51,090 nucleotides of DNA from an uncultured Clostridia bacterium (GTDB lineage: Bacteria > Bacillota > Clostridia > Oscillospirales > Ruminococcaceae): assembly GCA_947631455.1 (NCBI GenBank), contig CANRLH010000011.1, forward strand, positions 1-51,090, in the 5' to 3' direction. Positions 35,501 to 43,371 of this stretch are shown here, one piece after another. Position 1 is the first letter of the stretch. Every line of letters begins with the position of its first letter. A model generated the notes under the pieces. That model made no database searches. It had not been told where the DNA came from and was given only the letters and a program-made list of their open reading frames with translations. The position numbers and the translations under genes were made by a program.

Positions 35501-38500
35501 GCGCCCGAGGTGGACGGCGATCCGGTCGTAACCGGCAACACCGTGAATTTTACCGTCACGGACAATCAGCATGTGGCCTATGTTGGTCTGTACAGTGCAA
35601 ACGGACAACACAAATACGGCGGTTACGCTCCTGAATCAGGCGTTGATGACAGAAAAATTACTTATTCCTTGAATTGCAAGGAACTGCAAAATGGGGCGGA
35701 ATGTGCGCTTATCGTCGGCGATTATGCCGGAAACACGAGAATGTACCGCTTTACATGGGGCAATAAACCGGACCTTACTGACAGAGCCATAGCATATGTT
35801 CGCACATATAACGGATCAGGTCAGGAGATCAACCGGGGCAGTTGGCTCTCGATTAACCCGAAAACATTCTCCTGCTCCAATTGGGGAACTGTCTATAATA
35901 TGTTCCCTTTCGCATATACGGAGCCTTCCGAGCTTCTCGCCGGCGCCGATGCCGCGGATAATTGGCTGTGGCAGGCGTTTGAGGATGGACTACTTTATGC
36001 GGCGCCGCTTGATGATCTGAATAAGCGGACGCTAGTCTGCGATCTCGGCGCTGCCGGAATGCAGACAGTGCGGGATCTTGCGTTCAGCACAACTGATAAA
36101 AAGCTATATGCCACGGACGGCACGGATACGCTGTGGCAAATTGAACCCATGCTTGGCGATGTCAAAGCGGTGCAGAAGATAAAAATGCCGGATGGCAACC
36201 CCGCATCTCTTTACGGTCTTGCAGTGGGCGATAACGGCACGGTCTATTCGACATCTTATGACGAAACCAACGGCAAGAACTCTCTGCTTGCATGGTCCCT
36301 GACCGAAACGAATACCGGAGCGGCGGTCGAGATTAGCACCCGGTCGTGCAGCATTGATACAATCAAAGGACGTTATATCAGTTTAACGTGGAAGGATAAG
36401 AATCGGGATTCTCTGTATGCAGCCTGCGCCGAAAACCTGGAAAATCCAAGCAATAACAATTATATGTACTTTGTTTCCGGGATCGACGTCAACAGCGGTC
36501 ACTGCAATGTCGATAAATCCAATCAGGGCGACATAACTGCGTCACGTCTTAACAGCGCTGTTCGCGGACTTGTGCATATGCCGGCAATGCCGACCCTTGG
36601 TATCGTCAATCAGGCAGAGGCTGTGCCGACTGAGCTTACTATCTGCGGCGCATCGCAAACCATGATGGCCGGCGACACGCTCCAACTTTTTGCCGCCGTA
36701 TCGCCCTGGAACGCCGAGTTTAACGGTTCAATGGTGACATGGCGATCGGATAAAGCCGACATTGTTTCCGTTGATGCAAGCGGACTTTTAACTGCGGTTG
36801 CCCCCGGCGAAGCAAAAATCACTGCAAGCTATCCGACAGAGGGCGGACAGACTCTCACGGCAGAGTGGGATGTGACGGTAGAACCCGCACCGTCCATACA
36901 GGTTACCGCCTTGTTCCGGGAAGGCAACGGTTCCTGTTACTGGGAAACATTTAATACAGCCACGCCAAACGATCGCAAACGGGTGTCCCGCCCTCAGGCA
37001 AGATATATCACAGGCACCTTGAATCAGGAGAGAGACTGCCTTTATTTGATCCAAGGGCTCTGGGGATACCGGGTAAACCCCGCGACCTTCAAGACGGAGC
37101 CTTTGGAAAGCTCGCTCAGCTCAGATTATAATCACGGTGACGCCGCACCGGGCAGGCTTCGCGGAAACTATAACAATTTCGGTTATCTGACGATAATAAA
37201 AGGCAGAGTCTATCTGCTCGGCGGAGATCTTAACGGTTATTCCGGATTCGAGACCGTGGCAAAAAGCCTGAGCATAGCCGATGCCAATCTGTCGGGGTCG
37301 ATGGCGGGAATTTGCTACAAGGAATATGTTTCGGACTACAGCAATCCGGTGAGCGAAAAAACAGATAAAGGCGCTGACGTTTATTACGCTTTGACTGAGA
37401 GCGGCGAGCTGCATGAGATCTATATCTATGAGGCTCCGGTTGAATATAAGCCCGGTCAAACCTATGACCTGACGCAGGTGAAAACAACTAATTTGGGTAA
37501 GATTGAAGGCGTTGATCTTCCCGGGGTGAGTGCCATGAAGGACGACGCCACTGCCTCTATGATATATGACGAGGCTTCCCAAAAGCTTGTGCTTGTGAGC
37601 AAAATCAAAACCGGAACAGCCAAGGTTCAGGTGATCGACCCAGAAAGCCGGACGATTTTGATGACCCGTGAATTTGACGGCGACGTGCGGCAGGTCGGCA
37701 TTTTGTATCAATATGATTATAGCGACTATCCTGATCTCACACCCACTGCGGAGAGCACCTCCGAAAGCGTCAGCACCCACGCCGTTGGGAACGCCTCGGA
37801 CAATGCGGTTACGGTAAACGAAAAGGAGAAAACCGTTACAGTCGATCTAACGGTTGACAACACGACAAACGGACTTACCAGTCTGACCTATGACCCGAAT
37901 GTGTTGACCTGCTCCACACTTACCGCATCAATGCCGTATCATTCTTTCAGCAATGATGCCGAATCGGGAACGGTTAAGTTTGCCTTTGCCGATGCAGACG
38001 CTATCCAAAGCGCGATAGCACACGTCACGTTTACCTATGAACTTAAGGAAACGGAACAAACTGCAACGCTGATCTTCAATGAAGAAGAAAAGGGCGATCC
38101 GAAAGACAATCCCGCATTAGATACGTGGACCAAAGAGATCACCCTGCCCGCCAAGGCCGCCGAACGGTCACTGCAATCCATTGAAATCAGCCATAAACCT
38201 ACGAAAACAAGTTATCTTGAAGGAGACGCCGCTCTCGACACAACCGGACTGGAAGTGACGGCACACTACAGCGACGGAACCTATGAAAAACTTGAATCGG
38301 ATGCGTATACGGTTTCCGGCTATAAATCAACGCCGGGTACGCATACGATTACTGTGACTTATCAGGATAAAATCGCAACCTTTGAAATCGAAGTCAAGGC
38401 AAAGTCCCTTATGTCGATTTCAGTGAGCAAGACGCCCGACAAGCTGGAGTATCTGGAGGGAAAAGATTCTCTGGACGTCAGTGGCGGCAGGCTGACTCTC

Positions 38501-39748
38501 CGATACAACAATAATACCTCGGAAGAAATCGATCTGAAGATTGAAATGATAACCAGTACCTTTGACAATACCAAAGTAGGATCGCAGGCGGTGGAAGTCA
38601 GCTATTTTGGGAAAACGACTTCTTTCAATGTCAAAGTCATCAGCAAAACTCTGGTTTCCGTTTCTGTCAGCAAGAACCCAAACAAGATGGAATATATCGA
38701 AGGAACTACCTTTGATGACGCCGGAATGGAATTGACGCTGCAATATGACAATGGTACTACACAAAAGGTTACGACAGGCTGGAAAATCGATGCATACGAT
38801 TTTAGTATACCCGGTCAAAAAGACGTCGCGATCTCCTATGGTGGAGAAACAACGACCCTGACCGTGACAGTGACGGAAAAAGCTCTAATCGGCATCAAAG
38901 TCACCACACCTCCTAAAAAGCAAATCTATCTGGAAGACTCGGATGAACTGGATATCAGTGGTGGAAGACTTACACTCTATTACAACAATGGAACCAACCA
39001 TGAGGTCGAGCTTTCGGCCGATATGGTGACCGGAGGATTTGACAGTGCAAAACCGGGCATACAGACGGTGACCGTAACCTACAGCGGGTTTACCGCAGCA
39101 TTTGAGGTAACAGTTCAGTCCAAGGACATTGAACGCATTGTCATCTCACGTAATCCCGACAAGATGGAATATGTTGAGGAAACGAAGTTTGAGCCGAAAG
39201 GAATGGAGATTACCGTTTACTACAATAACGGGAAGTCTGAAATTTTGACAGAAGGCTGGGAAACAGCATACATCTTTGACACAGTCGGAACGAGCAATGT
39301 AACCTTCTCCTACCAGGGACATGATGCGGTCCTGACAGTAGATGTCGTTGCAAAAACCTTAACGCAGATCGAAGTTACGAAAATGCCAAACAACACAGAA
39401 TACACAGAAAAATCCGAGTTTGACAGCACCGGAATGGAAGTCACGCTCTATTATGACAATGGCACCACACAGACAATTACCGAGGGCTGGACGGTGGAGT
39501 ATGATTTCAGCGTTTCCGGAAAGCGTAAAGTTAAGGTTCGCTACGGCGACATTGAGACTGCCCTATCCGTGACAGTTAAGTCCGCACTGCAGCAACCTAC
39601 TAATCTGGGAAGCAATCCGAACAACAAGGACAAAAAGAGTCCTGAAACAGGTGACAACCATTTGTATATTTGGTTGCTTTTGATGCTTGCGTCCGGCGGT
39701 ATGCTGGCATTGTTCACCATTCGTAGTAAATCTCATTTTTCCGATTAA
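32504..39748 (+). CDS. Giant cell-wall-anchored S8 (subtilisin-like) serine protease with dockerin-like and Ig-like domains
   Basis: A 2414-residue exported protease, ATG with GGAGG upstream. Signal peptide 1-28; propeptide to about 180. S8 triad: Asp in AIVDSGVNDKH (about 197), His in HGSHVAGIAA (about 297), Ser in GTSMAAPD (about 503). A complete EF-hand loop DADGNGSISDDE (about 220-232) lies between Asp and His. A two-loop dockerin-like block (DVDGNGTTDAND, DADHDGKPTTYD) is at about 675-735. Repetitive beta-rich, possibly propeller-like regions lie at about 1150-1370 and 1470-1740, with a Big_2-like domain near 1372-1460. A cohesin-like domain (about 1752-1882) and six Big_3-like repeats (about 1886-2362) follow. 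The C-terminus is SPETG, a membrane segment and a basic tail, a sortase signal. It probably degrades extracellular proteins. Confidence 0.93.
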   Translation: MKRLKPIVSVILSLVLLVGNVPTVVFATDSGRLHLTEVDPTFDPRLPELFVSDNESDEPEFAPEDIVRVSIVLNEDSAIDKGYPVQTIVSNKAAVNYRDKLYQKQEALTSRIEQTALDGEKLNIVTNLTLVANLISADVEYRQIEEIEKVSGVKEVVIERIYEPFEAEEVASDESAAALARDLTEYTGAGSRIAIVDSGVNDKHQAFNADALDYALGQFATDADGNGSISDDELNAYKTELNFMLKADVEKAVQSNQLHVAEKYLNADQLYQNGKIPFAYNYADNSLSVQNDGSNIHGSHVAGIAAANTYLSKDGAFVKADEAGAMTGTAPDAQILNMKVFGHNLCTDSVIAAAIEDAVVLKANVLNLSLGTAELGFSCADNVYGDILDKLTNQGILVMGAVGNNGSWIAENSAYNSGRIDKLYADDVNLSTTTPPSSYADFMGVAWADGNGSNGISATVNDSSSYGIPSSLMLQPEITAAGTAINSVDGSTTNGYKPLSGTSMAAPDVTGAAAVLSQYLQTKQTQFENDSFLNRALIQNNKLNKGMIASGLLMSASDPMRDSEGRYYSLLRQGAGLLNVKQAVSAKSFIEIAGQPRGRVKAEVGDSPDGSNAFTYTFTLHNVSDVTRSYRFKTDLFTEDIVTESGINYLADATRELPGTVTYKIGENELDFYSAIDADVDGNGTTDANDAQALLDYLSGQRNDTGLYLMRGDADHDGKPTTYDAHLILKNLETSAISVAANDSITVEVKIKVTENVKENYPNGTYLEGFTSVVPIDMGEEEVDITHTIPILGFCGNWSDPSMFDRNSYIESVNDTNDTVPYTMKPSDVYDINYLIYQDKEGKTLRLTTNPYENDKNVPMEKLAQSLNNIIYSVNLSLIRPAGAICFAVMTMDQNGNRTVQYMDNVYVHYACAFPAPTSGSGWNFTPSTISVHTSLAKILKNTNVQEGDVIELGVVAVPEYYEKEAGTAITKDRMNSLIEEGKLGKGAYLTTKVTLDSKAPEVDGDPVVTGNTVNFTVTDNQHVAYVGLYSANGQHKYGGYAPESGVDDRKITYSLNCKELQNGAECALIVGDYAGNTRMYRFTWGNKPDLTDRAIAYVRTYNGSGQEINRGSWLSINPKTFSCSNWGTVYNMFPFAYTEPSELLAGADAADNWLWQAFEDGLLYAAPLDDLNKRTLVCDLGAAGMQTVRDLAFSTTDKKLYATDGTDTLWQIEPMLGDVKAVQKIKMPDGNPASLYGLAVGDNGTVYSTSYDETNGKNSLLAWSLTETNTGAAVEISTRSCSIDTIKGRYISLTWKDKNRDSLYAACAENLENPSNNNYMYFVSGIDVNSGHCNVDKSNQGDITASRLNSAVRGLVHMPAMPTLGIVNQAEAVPTELTICGASQTMMAGDTLQLFAAVSPWNAEFNGSMVTWRSDKADIVSVDASGLLTAVAPGEAKITASYPTEGGQTLTAEWDVTVEPAPSIQVTALFREGNGSCYWETFNTATPNDRKRVSRPQARYITGTLNQERDCLYLIQGLWGYRVNPATFKTEPLESSLSSDYNHGDAAPGRLRGNYNNFGYLTIIKGRVYLLGGDLNGYSGFETVAKSLSIADANLSGSMAGICYKEYVSDYSNPVSEKTDKGADVYYALTESGELHEIYIYEAPVEYKPGQTYDLTQVKTTNLGKIEGVDLPGVSAMKDDATASMIYDEASQKLVLVSKIKTGTAKVQVIDPESRTILMTREFDGDVRQVGILYQYDYSDYPDLTPTAESTSESVSTHAVGNASDNAVTVNEKEKTVTVDLTVDNTTNGLTSLTYDPNVLTCSTLTASMPYHSFSNDAESGTVKFAFADADAIQSAIAHVTFTYELKETEQTATLIFNEEEKGDPKDNPALDTWTKEITLPAKAAERSLQSIEISHKPTKTSYLEGDAALDTTGLEVTAHYSDGTYEKLESDAYTVSGYKSTPGTHTITVTYQDKIATFEIEVKAKSLMSISVSKTPDKLEYLEGKDSLDVSGGRLTLRYNNNTSEEIDLKIEMITSTFDNTKVGSQAVEVSYFGKTTSFNVKVISKTLVSVSVSKNPNKMEYIEGTTFDDAGMELTLQYDNGTTQKVTTGWKIDAYDFSIPGQKDVAISYGGETTTLTVTVTEKALIGIKVTTPPKKQIYLEDSDELDISGGRLTLYYNNGTNHEVELSADMVTGGFDSAKPGIQTVTVTYSGFTAAFEVTVQSKDIERIVISRNPDKMEYVEETKFEPKGMEITVYYNNGKSEILTEGWETAYIFDTVGTSNVTFSYQGHDAVLTVDVVAKTLTQIEVTKMPNNTEYTEKSEFDSTGMEVTLYYDNGTTQTITEGWTVEYDFSVSGKRKVKVRYGDIETALSVTVKSALQQPTNLGSNPNNKDKKSPETGDNHLYIWLLLMLASGGMLALFTIRSKSHFSD
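38160..39590 (+). repeat. Six Big_3-like repeats of about 78 residues in the protease
   Basis: Each repeat starts near a pattern such as KSLMSISVSKTPDKLEY or KTLTQIEVTKMPNNTEY. Repeats 2 and 4 share the SGGRLTL type; repeats 3, 5 and 6 share GMEVTLYYDNGT. The mosaic suggests duplication as pairs. Such domains extend the protease from the wall. Confidence 0.85.
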
Positions 39749-39812
39749 TTACTAACAGAAAAAAGCGGCAGTAGGATTAGCATAAATCAAAATCTACACC
39801 GCAGAAAACGAA

Positions 39813-39857
39813 AAAACAGCGGAGATGGTTATCAAAATAATCATCTCCGCTGTTTTG
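39813..39857 (+). terminator. Strong terminator of the S8 protease gene
   Basis: A 20-bp stem (one wobble) with a 4-base loop, arms 39813-39832 and 39837-39856, ending TTTTG. It could also work on the opposite strand because of the A-rich left flank. Confidence 0.85.
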
Positions 39858-39934
39858 TTATAAAAGCTTTTGGAATCCGCGCAAACTGCACGATAAACCG
39901 GGTGGATTATCTGCCGCCGTTATTCAACTAAAGC

Positions 39935-40150
39935 GATCAAACCGTTACCCGCTTTAAATGGTATTACCACATCGACGTGTACGAGATCACAGGCACGGGC
40001 AAAAGCCTCACCCAGCGGATTACAATCTGCTACCGCTTTGTCGGCTATATTGAAATTCCCGAAGTACCGAAGCGCAGGCACGAAAATTATGTTGCTGACA
40101 CAAGGCAGGGCGTATCCGTCGAATACGTTGCCGGAGGTATACCGGCGTAA
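39935..40150 (+). pseudogene. C-terminal remnant of a serine recombinase-like protein
   Basis: About 70 codons to a TAA at 40148-40150, with an in-frame stop just upstream (39929-39931) and no start. HIDVYEITGTGKSLTQRITI followed by CYRFVGYIEIPE resembles the tail of large serine recombinases (DUF4368-type). The catalytic domain is absent. It lies about 105 bp from tRNA-Pro, a common integration target, so it may mark a lost element. Confidence 0.5.
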
Positions 40151-40157
40151 CACAAAA

Positions 40158-40181
40158 GAGCAGGCTCATCCGAACCTGCTC
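40158..40181 (+). other. Small hairpin after the recombinase remnant
   Basis: GAGCAGG/CCTGCTC, 7 bp with a 10-base loop, directly after the remnant's stop and without a T tract. Confidence 0.4.
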
Positions 40182-40205
40182 GATACATAGAAAAGCGCGT
40201 GAAAA

Positions 40206-40252
40206 CAAAAGAAAATCGAGTATCCATAACTCAAGTCCGTTATGAACACTCG
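40206..40252 (-). terminator. Terminator of tRNA-Pro
   Basis: On the minus strand a 14-bp stem (CGAGTGTTCATAAC/GTTATGGATACTCG, two wobble pairs) with an 8-base loop, then TTTTCTTTT, starting 3 bases after the encoded CCA. Confidence 0.88.
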
Positions 40253-40255
40253 ATA

Positions 40256-40332
40256 TGGTCGGGGCGACAGGACTTGAACCTGCGGCATCTTGGTCCCAAA
40301 CCAAGCACTCTACCAAACTGAGTTACGCCCCG
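40256..40332 (-). tRNA. tRNA-Pro (anticodon UGG)
   Basis: 77 nt on the minus strand including an encoded 3' CCA. The acceptor stem is CGGGGCG/CGCCCCG with discriminator A. The anticodon arm is TTGGTTTGGGACCAA with anticodon TGG, and the T arm GCAGGTTCAAGTCCTGT contains TTCAAGT. The D-loop is AACTCAGTTTGGTAGAG. UGG reads CCN codons, so it is an essential proline tRNA. Confidence 0.95.
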
Positions 40333-40382
40333 ATAATATTTATCTCCTAAATTTAAATGGATTTTTTCTAAGTAGCTTATTT

Positions 40383-40411
40383 ATTATAAAGTATAAAACC
40401 ATGTTTGTCAA
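40383..40411 (-). promoter_or_regulatory. Promoter of tRNA-Pro
   Basis: Minus-strand TTGACA, 17 bp, TATAAT, a perfect consensus about 51 bases upstream of the mature tRNA 5' end. Confidence 0.8.
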
Positions 40412-40483
40412 GCATTTATTCGAATTTTTCTAATGACTCCCCAAAATCACAAATAAGCATTCAAAAAGCTTTGGTTAAACGAC

Positions 40484-40512
40484 TTTACTTCTTTTAAAAA
40501 TTATGATATACT
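40484..40512 (+). promoter_or_regulatory. Promoter of prmA
   Basis: TTTACT, 17 bp, TATACT (continuing into TATAAT), 33 bp before the prmA start. Confidence 0.5.
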
Positions 40513-40545
40513 ATAATTGTAAAGAAAAATATCGGAGGTGCACTG

Positions 40546-41514
40546 TTGAACTGGACTGAAGCTTGTATTTATACCACTACGGAGGGAGTAGATATTGTCT
40601 GCGGCTGTCTTATCGGTCTTAACATAACCGGATTTGCAATCAAAGACTCACAGGTTTTTGAGGAGTTTCTTGAAAACAAAATTTCAAACTGGGATTACAT
40701 AGACGACGATTTGCTCGGGCTTAAGGATTGTGAAACCTCTGTTACGGTATATATTCCCGAAAATGAGCAGGGAAAAGAGATTTTGCTGCTTGTAAAAGAG
40801 GAGCTTAAGGCGCTAAAGCAAAGAGACAGCGAGGGAAAACTCGGCAGACTTGAAATTTCACTTTCAAATATCTGCGAGGACGATTGGGCTAACAACTGGA
40901 AGCAGTACTTTAAACCTATCAAAATCGGTGATAAGCTTCTTATAAAGCCCTCGTGGGAAAAAAATCCCGTCGGATGCAAAGACAGAAAGATTATTGAAAT
41001 AGACCCGGCTTCCAGCTTCGGCACAGGTCAACACAACACCACTCAACTTTGTCTTGAAAATATTGAAAAGTATATACGACCAAAGGACAGACTGCTTGAC
41101 CTTGGCTGCGGCAGCGGAATTTTATCAATTGCCGGATTTTTACTTGGCGCAGATGAAATAACAGCGGTCGACATTGACGAAAACTCTGTAAAAATAGCGT
41201 CGGAAAATCTTTTGAAAAACGGTGTGAAGCCAGATAAATTCAGGGCTTTGTGTGGAAATGTTATTGACGATGAGAATATCAGAGATTTTATCGGTGGAGA
41301 TTACGATATTGTATGTGCTAATATTGTGTCAGATATACTTATTGCTATGAGCGGTATTTTTTCAAGTTTTCTTAAAGACGATGGGATACTGATAGTTTCC
41401 GGAATTATTCAAGAGCGCAAGAATGAAGTGATAGGGGTAATCAAAGACTGCGGCTTCAAGCTTTCAGATATAAAAGAAAGAGAAGGTTGGGTATCAGCAG
41501 TATTTAAAAAATAA
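40546..41514 (+). CDS. prmA: Ribosomal protein L11 methyltransferase PrmA
   Basis: A 322-residue SAM-dependent enzyme that trimethylates ribosomal protein L11. The N-terminal L11-recognition domain (1-110) contains ISNICEDDWANNWKQYFKP, PrmA-typical. The pre-SAM motif is FGTGQHNTTQLCL (about 160-172), motif I is LLDLGCGSGILSI (about 183-195) and ANIVSDIL is the post-I motif. The start is TTG at 40546 with GGAGGTG upstream. It is the first gene of a short plus-strand run with a PII-like gene and a prepilin-like gene. Confidence 0.95.
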   Translation: MNWTEACIYTTTEGVDIVCGCLIGLNITGFAIKDSQVFEEFLENKISNWDYIDDDLLGLKDCETSVTVYIPENEQGKEILLLVKEELKALKQRDSEGKLGRLEISLSNICEDDWANNWKQYFKPIKIGDKLLIKPSWEKNPVGCKDRKIIEIDPASSFGTGQHNTTQLCLENIEKYIRPKDRLLDLGCGSGILSIAGFLLGADEITAVDIDENSVKIASENLLKNGVKPDKFRALCGNVIDDENIRDFIGGDYDIVCANIVSDILIAMSGIFSSFLKDDGILIVSGIIQERKNEVIGVIKDCGFKLSDIKEREGWVSAVFKK

Positions 41515-41548
41515 CATTTTAGTGGTAATAAGGATAAGGAGGATCGAT

Positions 41549-41893
41549 ATGCAGTTACTTATATTTTTCACCAAAAAGGAAGAGCTTATAGACGAACTTA
41601 TGAAACGCCTTGCTATCGCAGGCGTAAAGGGCGGTACTGTTCTTGAAAGTACCGGTATGGCTAAAAGTCTTGCTAATGTTGACGGAATGCCTATGTTTGA
41701 CATTTTTAAGGAAATAGTTAAAACGCAAAACGAAAGCTCTAAGACTATTTTGTTAGGGGTTGAAGAAAATAAAGTCCAAGATGTCAGAAATATTGTAAGC
41801 GAGGTGTTCGGAGATCTCAGCCAACCAAACACAGGCGTGCTAATGGGAATACCTCTGAGCTTTGCTGACGGAGTTGACAAAAGCGGTAAATAG
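41549..41893 (+). CDS. P-II family nitrogen regulator-like protein
   Basis: A 114-residue small protein, SD AAGGAGG before the ATG. The ferredoxin-like pattern (MQLLIFFTKKEELIDELMKR, then TILLGVEENKVQDVRNIV) resembles PII/CutA signalling proteins. The canonical GlnB T-loop with its uridylylated Tyr is not present, so it is not a classical GlnB. Trimer formation and a small-molecule ligand are expected from the family, but the ligand is unknown. It sits 34 bp after prmA. Confidence 0.7.
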   Translation: MQLLIFFTKKEELIDELMKRLAIAGVKGGTVLESTGMAKSLANVDGMPMFDIFKEIVKTQNESSKTILLGVEENKVQDVRNIVSEVFGDLSQPNTGVLMGIPLSFADGVDKSGK

Positions 41894-41916
41894 CCTTACA
41901 TAAAGGGGATCATCGT

Positions 41917-42984
41917 ATGAAGCATAATAAACGCGGTTTTACGCTTGTTGAGGTTATAGCAGTACTTGTCATAATAGTTATGGCAACTGTTATTGCCGTT
42001 CCTAATATTATCGGGTATGTTACAAAGCATAAGGAAAAAAACTGCACTCTGGCGCTTGAAAGCCTTCTTTCAAAAATACAGACCACATGCGCAGTAGAGC
42101 GGTATAACAGCTCTGTGGGAGTATCCGCAGACATAATAAGCGCCGTTTCAACCTTCGATGACAGTGTAAAAGATACTCCCGCAACAAGCTTTGGATTAAA
42201 GCTTAACAACTTCTGCAATGATGAAAATACGGTTTACCTTTCATGGGAGATAAGTGAAGTTAAAGACGATGAATTACAAACGGGATTTGATGTTGAGGTC
42301 ACCGCAAAATGTCAGGACGGAAATGTAGGCAAAAATCACTTTGTATGCGGCTACAAAAATAGCCCTGCGGACTCTGAAAGAATGTCTCTTGCGAATATGA
42401 TACAAAATGATATTTTGAATGCGGAAATCATTAAAACAGCTTACACTAACGGAGTTGACAATATAATAGAGAAGATATCGTCTATTACCAACATAATAAA
42501 TCCCGATAAATTTAATGCGGTTAAAGACTGCATCAACTCGTTGGGAGTTTCAGACGCCTATACAAAAAAGAATTTAGCATTAAGTATGTGCCTGACAGTT
42601 GTTATTAACGAAAAGGAAATATGTAAGAACAAGTTCTATAAGACACACAACGACGCGGGATACATGCCGATAGTAGCGTATACAGGAGGTCTTGACGACA
42701 ATATTTACGGCGCTGACGGCAGCAATACGGTTGAAATGGGCAAAGGCGGCTTTATGATCCTTGGGCTGAGAAGTGCAAGGCTTGACAGTTATTTCAGCGT
42801 TGATAAGATAAATGCGAATTTTAAAAACGATTCAGACATAGCTTTTATGGCAAACTGCGTGTGGAATGAGGATTACAGCAAGGCATATTTTATGAACGCC
42901 GGTGATGCAAAACCTGTATCCGATATAGTAAACATTTACGATAATATACTGTCAGGTGTAAGTACGGATTGGGTAAGTGAGTAA
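41917..42984 (+). CDS. Prepilin-like protein (type IV pilin/pseudopilin N-terminus)
   Basis: A 355-residue protein. A basic leader KHNKRG is followed by FTLVEVIAVLVIIVMATVIAVP, a prepilin peptidase cleavage site (after Gly) with conserved Glu at +5 and a hydrophobic helix (part quoted). The rest (about 40-355) is a Cys-containing domain I do not recognise, with VSADIISAVSTFDD near residue 68. A type IV pilus or secretion pseudopilin is the expected role. No prepilin peptidase, assembly ATPase or platform gene is in this window. Confidence 0.8.
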   Translation: MKHNKRGFTLVEVIAVLVIIVMATVIAVPNIIGYVTKHKEKNCTLALESLLSKIQTTCAVERYNSSVGVSADIISAVSTFDDSVKDTPATSFGLKLNNFCNDENTVYLSWEISEVKDDELQTGFDVEVTAKCQDGNVGKNHFVCGYKNSPADSERMSLANMIQNDILNAEIIKTAYTNGVDNIIEKISSITNIINPDKFNAVKDCINSLGVSDAYTKKNLALSMCLTVVINEKEICKNKFYKTHNDAGYMPIVAYTGGLDDNIYGADGSNTVEMGKGGFMILGLRSARLDSYFSVDKINANFKNDSDIAFMANCVWNEDYSKAYFMNAGDAKPVSDIVNIYDNILSGVSTDWVSE

Positions 42985-43325
42985 AAAGACCGGCAGTAGC
43001 TGTAAGTATTTTTGACAGCAAATTTTTAGGAAGATAATATTTATAATAAGAAAAGAAAGTCTTGGTGCGGCCGCTGTGTTTCAGATATGTGAAGAGAATA
43101 CGGAGTCTGCAAGGTATTTTATATAAAAGAGATATCTTGCACAGCTTAATCCTGAGCGGTTGCCTATATTTTACGTTACATTTGAGCCGGGGTAAAGCAT
43201 TGGCACGGTGCTGCGGCACAAAGCTGGTTTTAGCACCTTTCAATTAAAGTTCCCGCTGAAAACGGCATAACTGAGCGGTGTGAGCCGTTTCTAAAAATTA
43301 GTATATAAAGATTAGATAAAACATA
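42985..43325. other. Non-coding gap with several hairpins
   Basis: No credible gene; a 61-codon frame at 43062 lacks an SD. A 10-bp hairpin is at 43108-43141 (TGCAAGGTAT/ATATCTTGCA). GGTGCT/AGCACC pairs 43207-43212 with 43232-43237. A 7-bp stem AAACGGC/GCCGTTT joins 43260-43266 and 43284-43290. GC-rich patches (around 43065 and 43190-43220) stand out in AT-rich surroundings. It could be an RNA or a long 3' UTR. Confidence 0.35.
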
Positions 43326-43367
43326 AAAAACTCCTTATCACCTGAAAAATGATGATAAGGAGTTTTT
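43326..43367. terminator. Bidirectional terminator between the prepilin and spoIVA genes
   Basis: A 15-bp stem AAAAACTCCTTATCA/TGATAAGGAGTTTTT with a 12-base loop. A- and T-rich arms allow termination on both strands of the convergent genes. Confidence 0.85.
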
Positions 43368-43371
43368 GTGT

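Noticed and set aside
34586-35611. A 341-codon open frame antisense to the S8 protease
   Set aside because: It lies wholly inside a gene with clear domains and signals, and its composition looks like a reverse-complement shadow. No SD or family motif.
40020-40316. A 98-codon minus-strand frame across tRNA-Pro
   Set aside because: It runs through the tRNA and its terminator; no SD. The residues are those of tRNA read as protein.
43062-43247. A 61-codon plus-strand frame between prepilin-like gene and spoIVA
   Set aside because: No SD and composition unlike coding genes here; overlapping frames are equally open.
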